This document shows positions 6,404-7,031 of a DNA stretch of 7,031 bases, piece by piece; positions within the stretch are counted from its first letter, which is position 1; each line of letters starts with the position of its first letter. The translations under genes and the position numbers were made by a program. Below the pieces are notes generated by a model. The model saw only the letters and a program-made list of their open reading frames with translations. It was not told the origin of the DNA and searched no databases. This DNA is from Sphingomonadales bacterium (GTDB lineage Bacteria > Pseudomonadota > Alphaproteobacteria > Sphingomonadales > Sphingomonadaceae): positions 1 through 7,031 of the forward strand of contig JAAFIT010000127.1 of NCBI GenBank assembly GCA_013298745.1. Direction: 5' to 3'.

Positions 6404-6577
6404 CACGGAACTATCCTCAATTCTTCCGGGTAACGTAAGCCTTCGATGACCCGGATCGGGGCACACATTCAGGATAGGCGGCGCGCAACGGCTTGGCCAT
6501 CGGTGCCACATGGCGCATGGTCGAGAGGCGAAGGTGGGCGCAATGCTGGTCGCGAACGGGGAATTGACGGCGTGAAC
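6404..6577. promoter_or_regulatory. Divergent control region between the regulator-hydrolase unit and the amidohydrolase
   Basis: A 174-base region with no supported gene. Possible back-to-back promoters share their -35 area. Rightward: TTGGCC at 6493-6498, 17 bases, CATGGT at 6516-6521. Leftward: TGGCCA at 6494-6499, 17 bases, TATCCT at 6471-6476. All four boxes are imperfect. The leftward transcript would carry the inverted repeat at 6425-6455 in its leader, just before the Shine-Dalgarno GAGGA (6414-6418). Confidence 0.4.
6425..6455. repeat. 31-bp inverted repeat upstream of the wHTH regulator
   Basis: Perfect seven-base arms TCCGGGT (6425-6431) and ACCCGGA (6449-6455) are separated by 17 bases. 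The site lies 22 bases upstream of the regulator start. It could be an operator for the regulator, with half-sites 24 bases apart, or a hairpin in the mRNA leader next to the ribosome binding site. Confidence 0.5.
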
Positions 6578-7031
6578 ATGACAGCAAAGGGCGCGTACTA
6601 TCTGGCTGCCATGTCGTTGACCGCGTGCTGCGGCCAGGCAATCGCCGCTACCCCTCAAGCAGCGTCACCGCAGGCCGCCGCGACAACTCTGTTCCGCAAT
6701 GTGCGGGTTTTTGATGGCAGCGGCTCGGCCTTGTCGGCACCGACCGATGTGCGGGTGGTTGGCAATGTCATCACTGCGATCGGGACGGACGCTTCGGGGC
6801 CGGCGACGACGATCATCGATGGCCGGGGCCGCACACTGATGCCGGGGCTTATCGACAATCACGTCCATATCACCCTCAGCGCCTCGTCGCAGCCTGATCT
6901 GGTCGATGAAAAAGTGACACCCGAAACGCTGGAAGCGCGCGCCGCCGACGAGGCCGGCGCCATGTTGATGCGCGGCTTTACGGCCGTCCGCGATCTTGGC
7001 GGCCCGGTGTTCGCGTTGAAAAAGGCGATCG
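6578..7031 (+). CDS. Exported amidohydrolase family protein, N-terminal part (runs off the right edge)
   Basis: The first 151 codons of a metal-dependent amidohydrolase (PF01979-like, imidazolonepropionase/prolidase-like group). An export signal occupies about residues 1-24; it may be a lipoprotein signal, since Leu-Thr-Ala-Cys occurs at 14-17, or a cleavable signal ending at Ala-Ile-Ala. The small N-terminal beta domain (about 38-85) leads into Gly-Arg-Thr-Leu-Met-Pro-Gly-Leu-Ile-Asp-Asn-His-Val-His at 84-97. His95 and His97 are the first two metal ligands. Met-Arg-Gly-Phe-Thr-Ala-Val-Arg-Asp-Leu-Gly-Gly at 131-142 is typical of this group. The remaining ligands and the substrate-specific part lie outside the window, so the substrate (dipeptide, lactam or other amide) cannot be told. 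A GTG two codons upstream (6572) has slightly better spacing to the weak GGGGA at 6558-6562 and may be the true start. It is divergent from the wHTH regulator. Confidence 0.88.
   Translation, partial: MTAKGAYYLAAMSLTACCGQAIAATPQAASPQAAATTLFRNVRVFDGSGSALSAPTDVRVVGNVITAIGTDASGPATTIIDGRGRTLMPGLIDNHVHITLSASSQPDLVDEKVTPETLEARAADEAGAMLMRGFTAVRDLGGPVFALKKAI

Noticed and set aside
6417..6641. A 74-codon minus-strand open frame in the divergent region before the wHTH gene.
   Set aside because: Its composition is not protein-like, it overlaps the amidohydrolase start on the other strand, and it has no ribosome binding site. The region is better explained as regulatory.
6404..6658. An N-terminal extension of the wHTH regulator to 6658.
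   Set aside because: The extra 85 residues are rich in Cys, His, Arg and Pro and look unlike the rest of the protein. Starts at 6403 or 6406 have a Shine-Dalgarno, and the extension would run across the opposing gene's start.

Overview
The window is a GC-rich bacterial segment, densely packed and built mainly of genes for exported proteins. Codon use, the Shine-Dalgarno signals, the SphA/MetA-like outer-membrane protein beside DUF1254/DUF1214 and DUF3604 proteins, and the secreted amidohydrolase are consistent with an alphaproteobacterium, probably a sphingomonad (Sphingomonadales). That placement is an inference from gene content. No rRNA, tRNA, IS element, CRISPR array or phage gene was seen.

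Left block (1-3984, minus strand): four genes read leftwards with very small gaps, almost certainly one transcript. In order of transcription they encode an outer-membrane beta-barrel of the Phenol_MetA_deg/SphA type (3984-3019), a periplasmic DUF1254/DUF1214 protein (3007-2003), a DUF3604 lipoprotein with PHP-like metal-binding motifs (2001-97), and a further lipoprotein of which only the first 19 codons are present (59-1). All four carry export signals, so the operon looks like an envelope module that passes or processes some small, perhaps hydrophobic, compound. The substrate cannot be read from the sequence.

Centre (3985-4807): an 85-bp divergent control region separates this operon from a plus-strand Crp/Fnr-type regulator (4070-4807). 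The regulator lacks the FNR cysteine cluster and two of the residues CRP uses to hold cAMP. The divergent layout suggests it controls the operon.

Right block (4863-7031): converging on the regulator is a two-gene minus-strand unit. It holds a small winged-helix-like DNA-binding protein (6403-5852), which overlaps by ATGA a secreted alpha/beta-hydrolase (5855-4863) with a complete Ser-Asp-His triad. A second divergent control region (6404-6577), with an inverted repeat and possible overlapping promoters, separates this unit from a secreted amidohydrolase that runs off the right edge (6578-7031). A secreted esterase and a secreted amidohydrolase flanking a local regulator suggest a second small hydrolytic module. 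The convergent junction 4808-4862 holds an inverted repeat that may act as a terminator for both sides.
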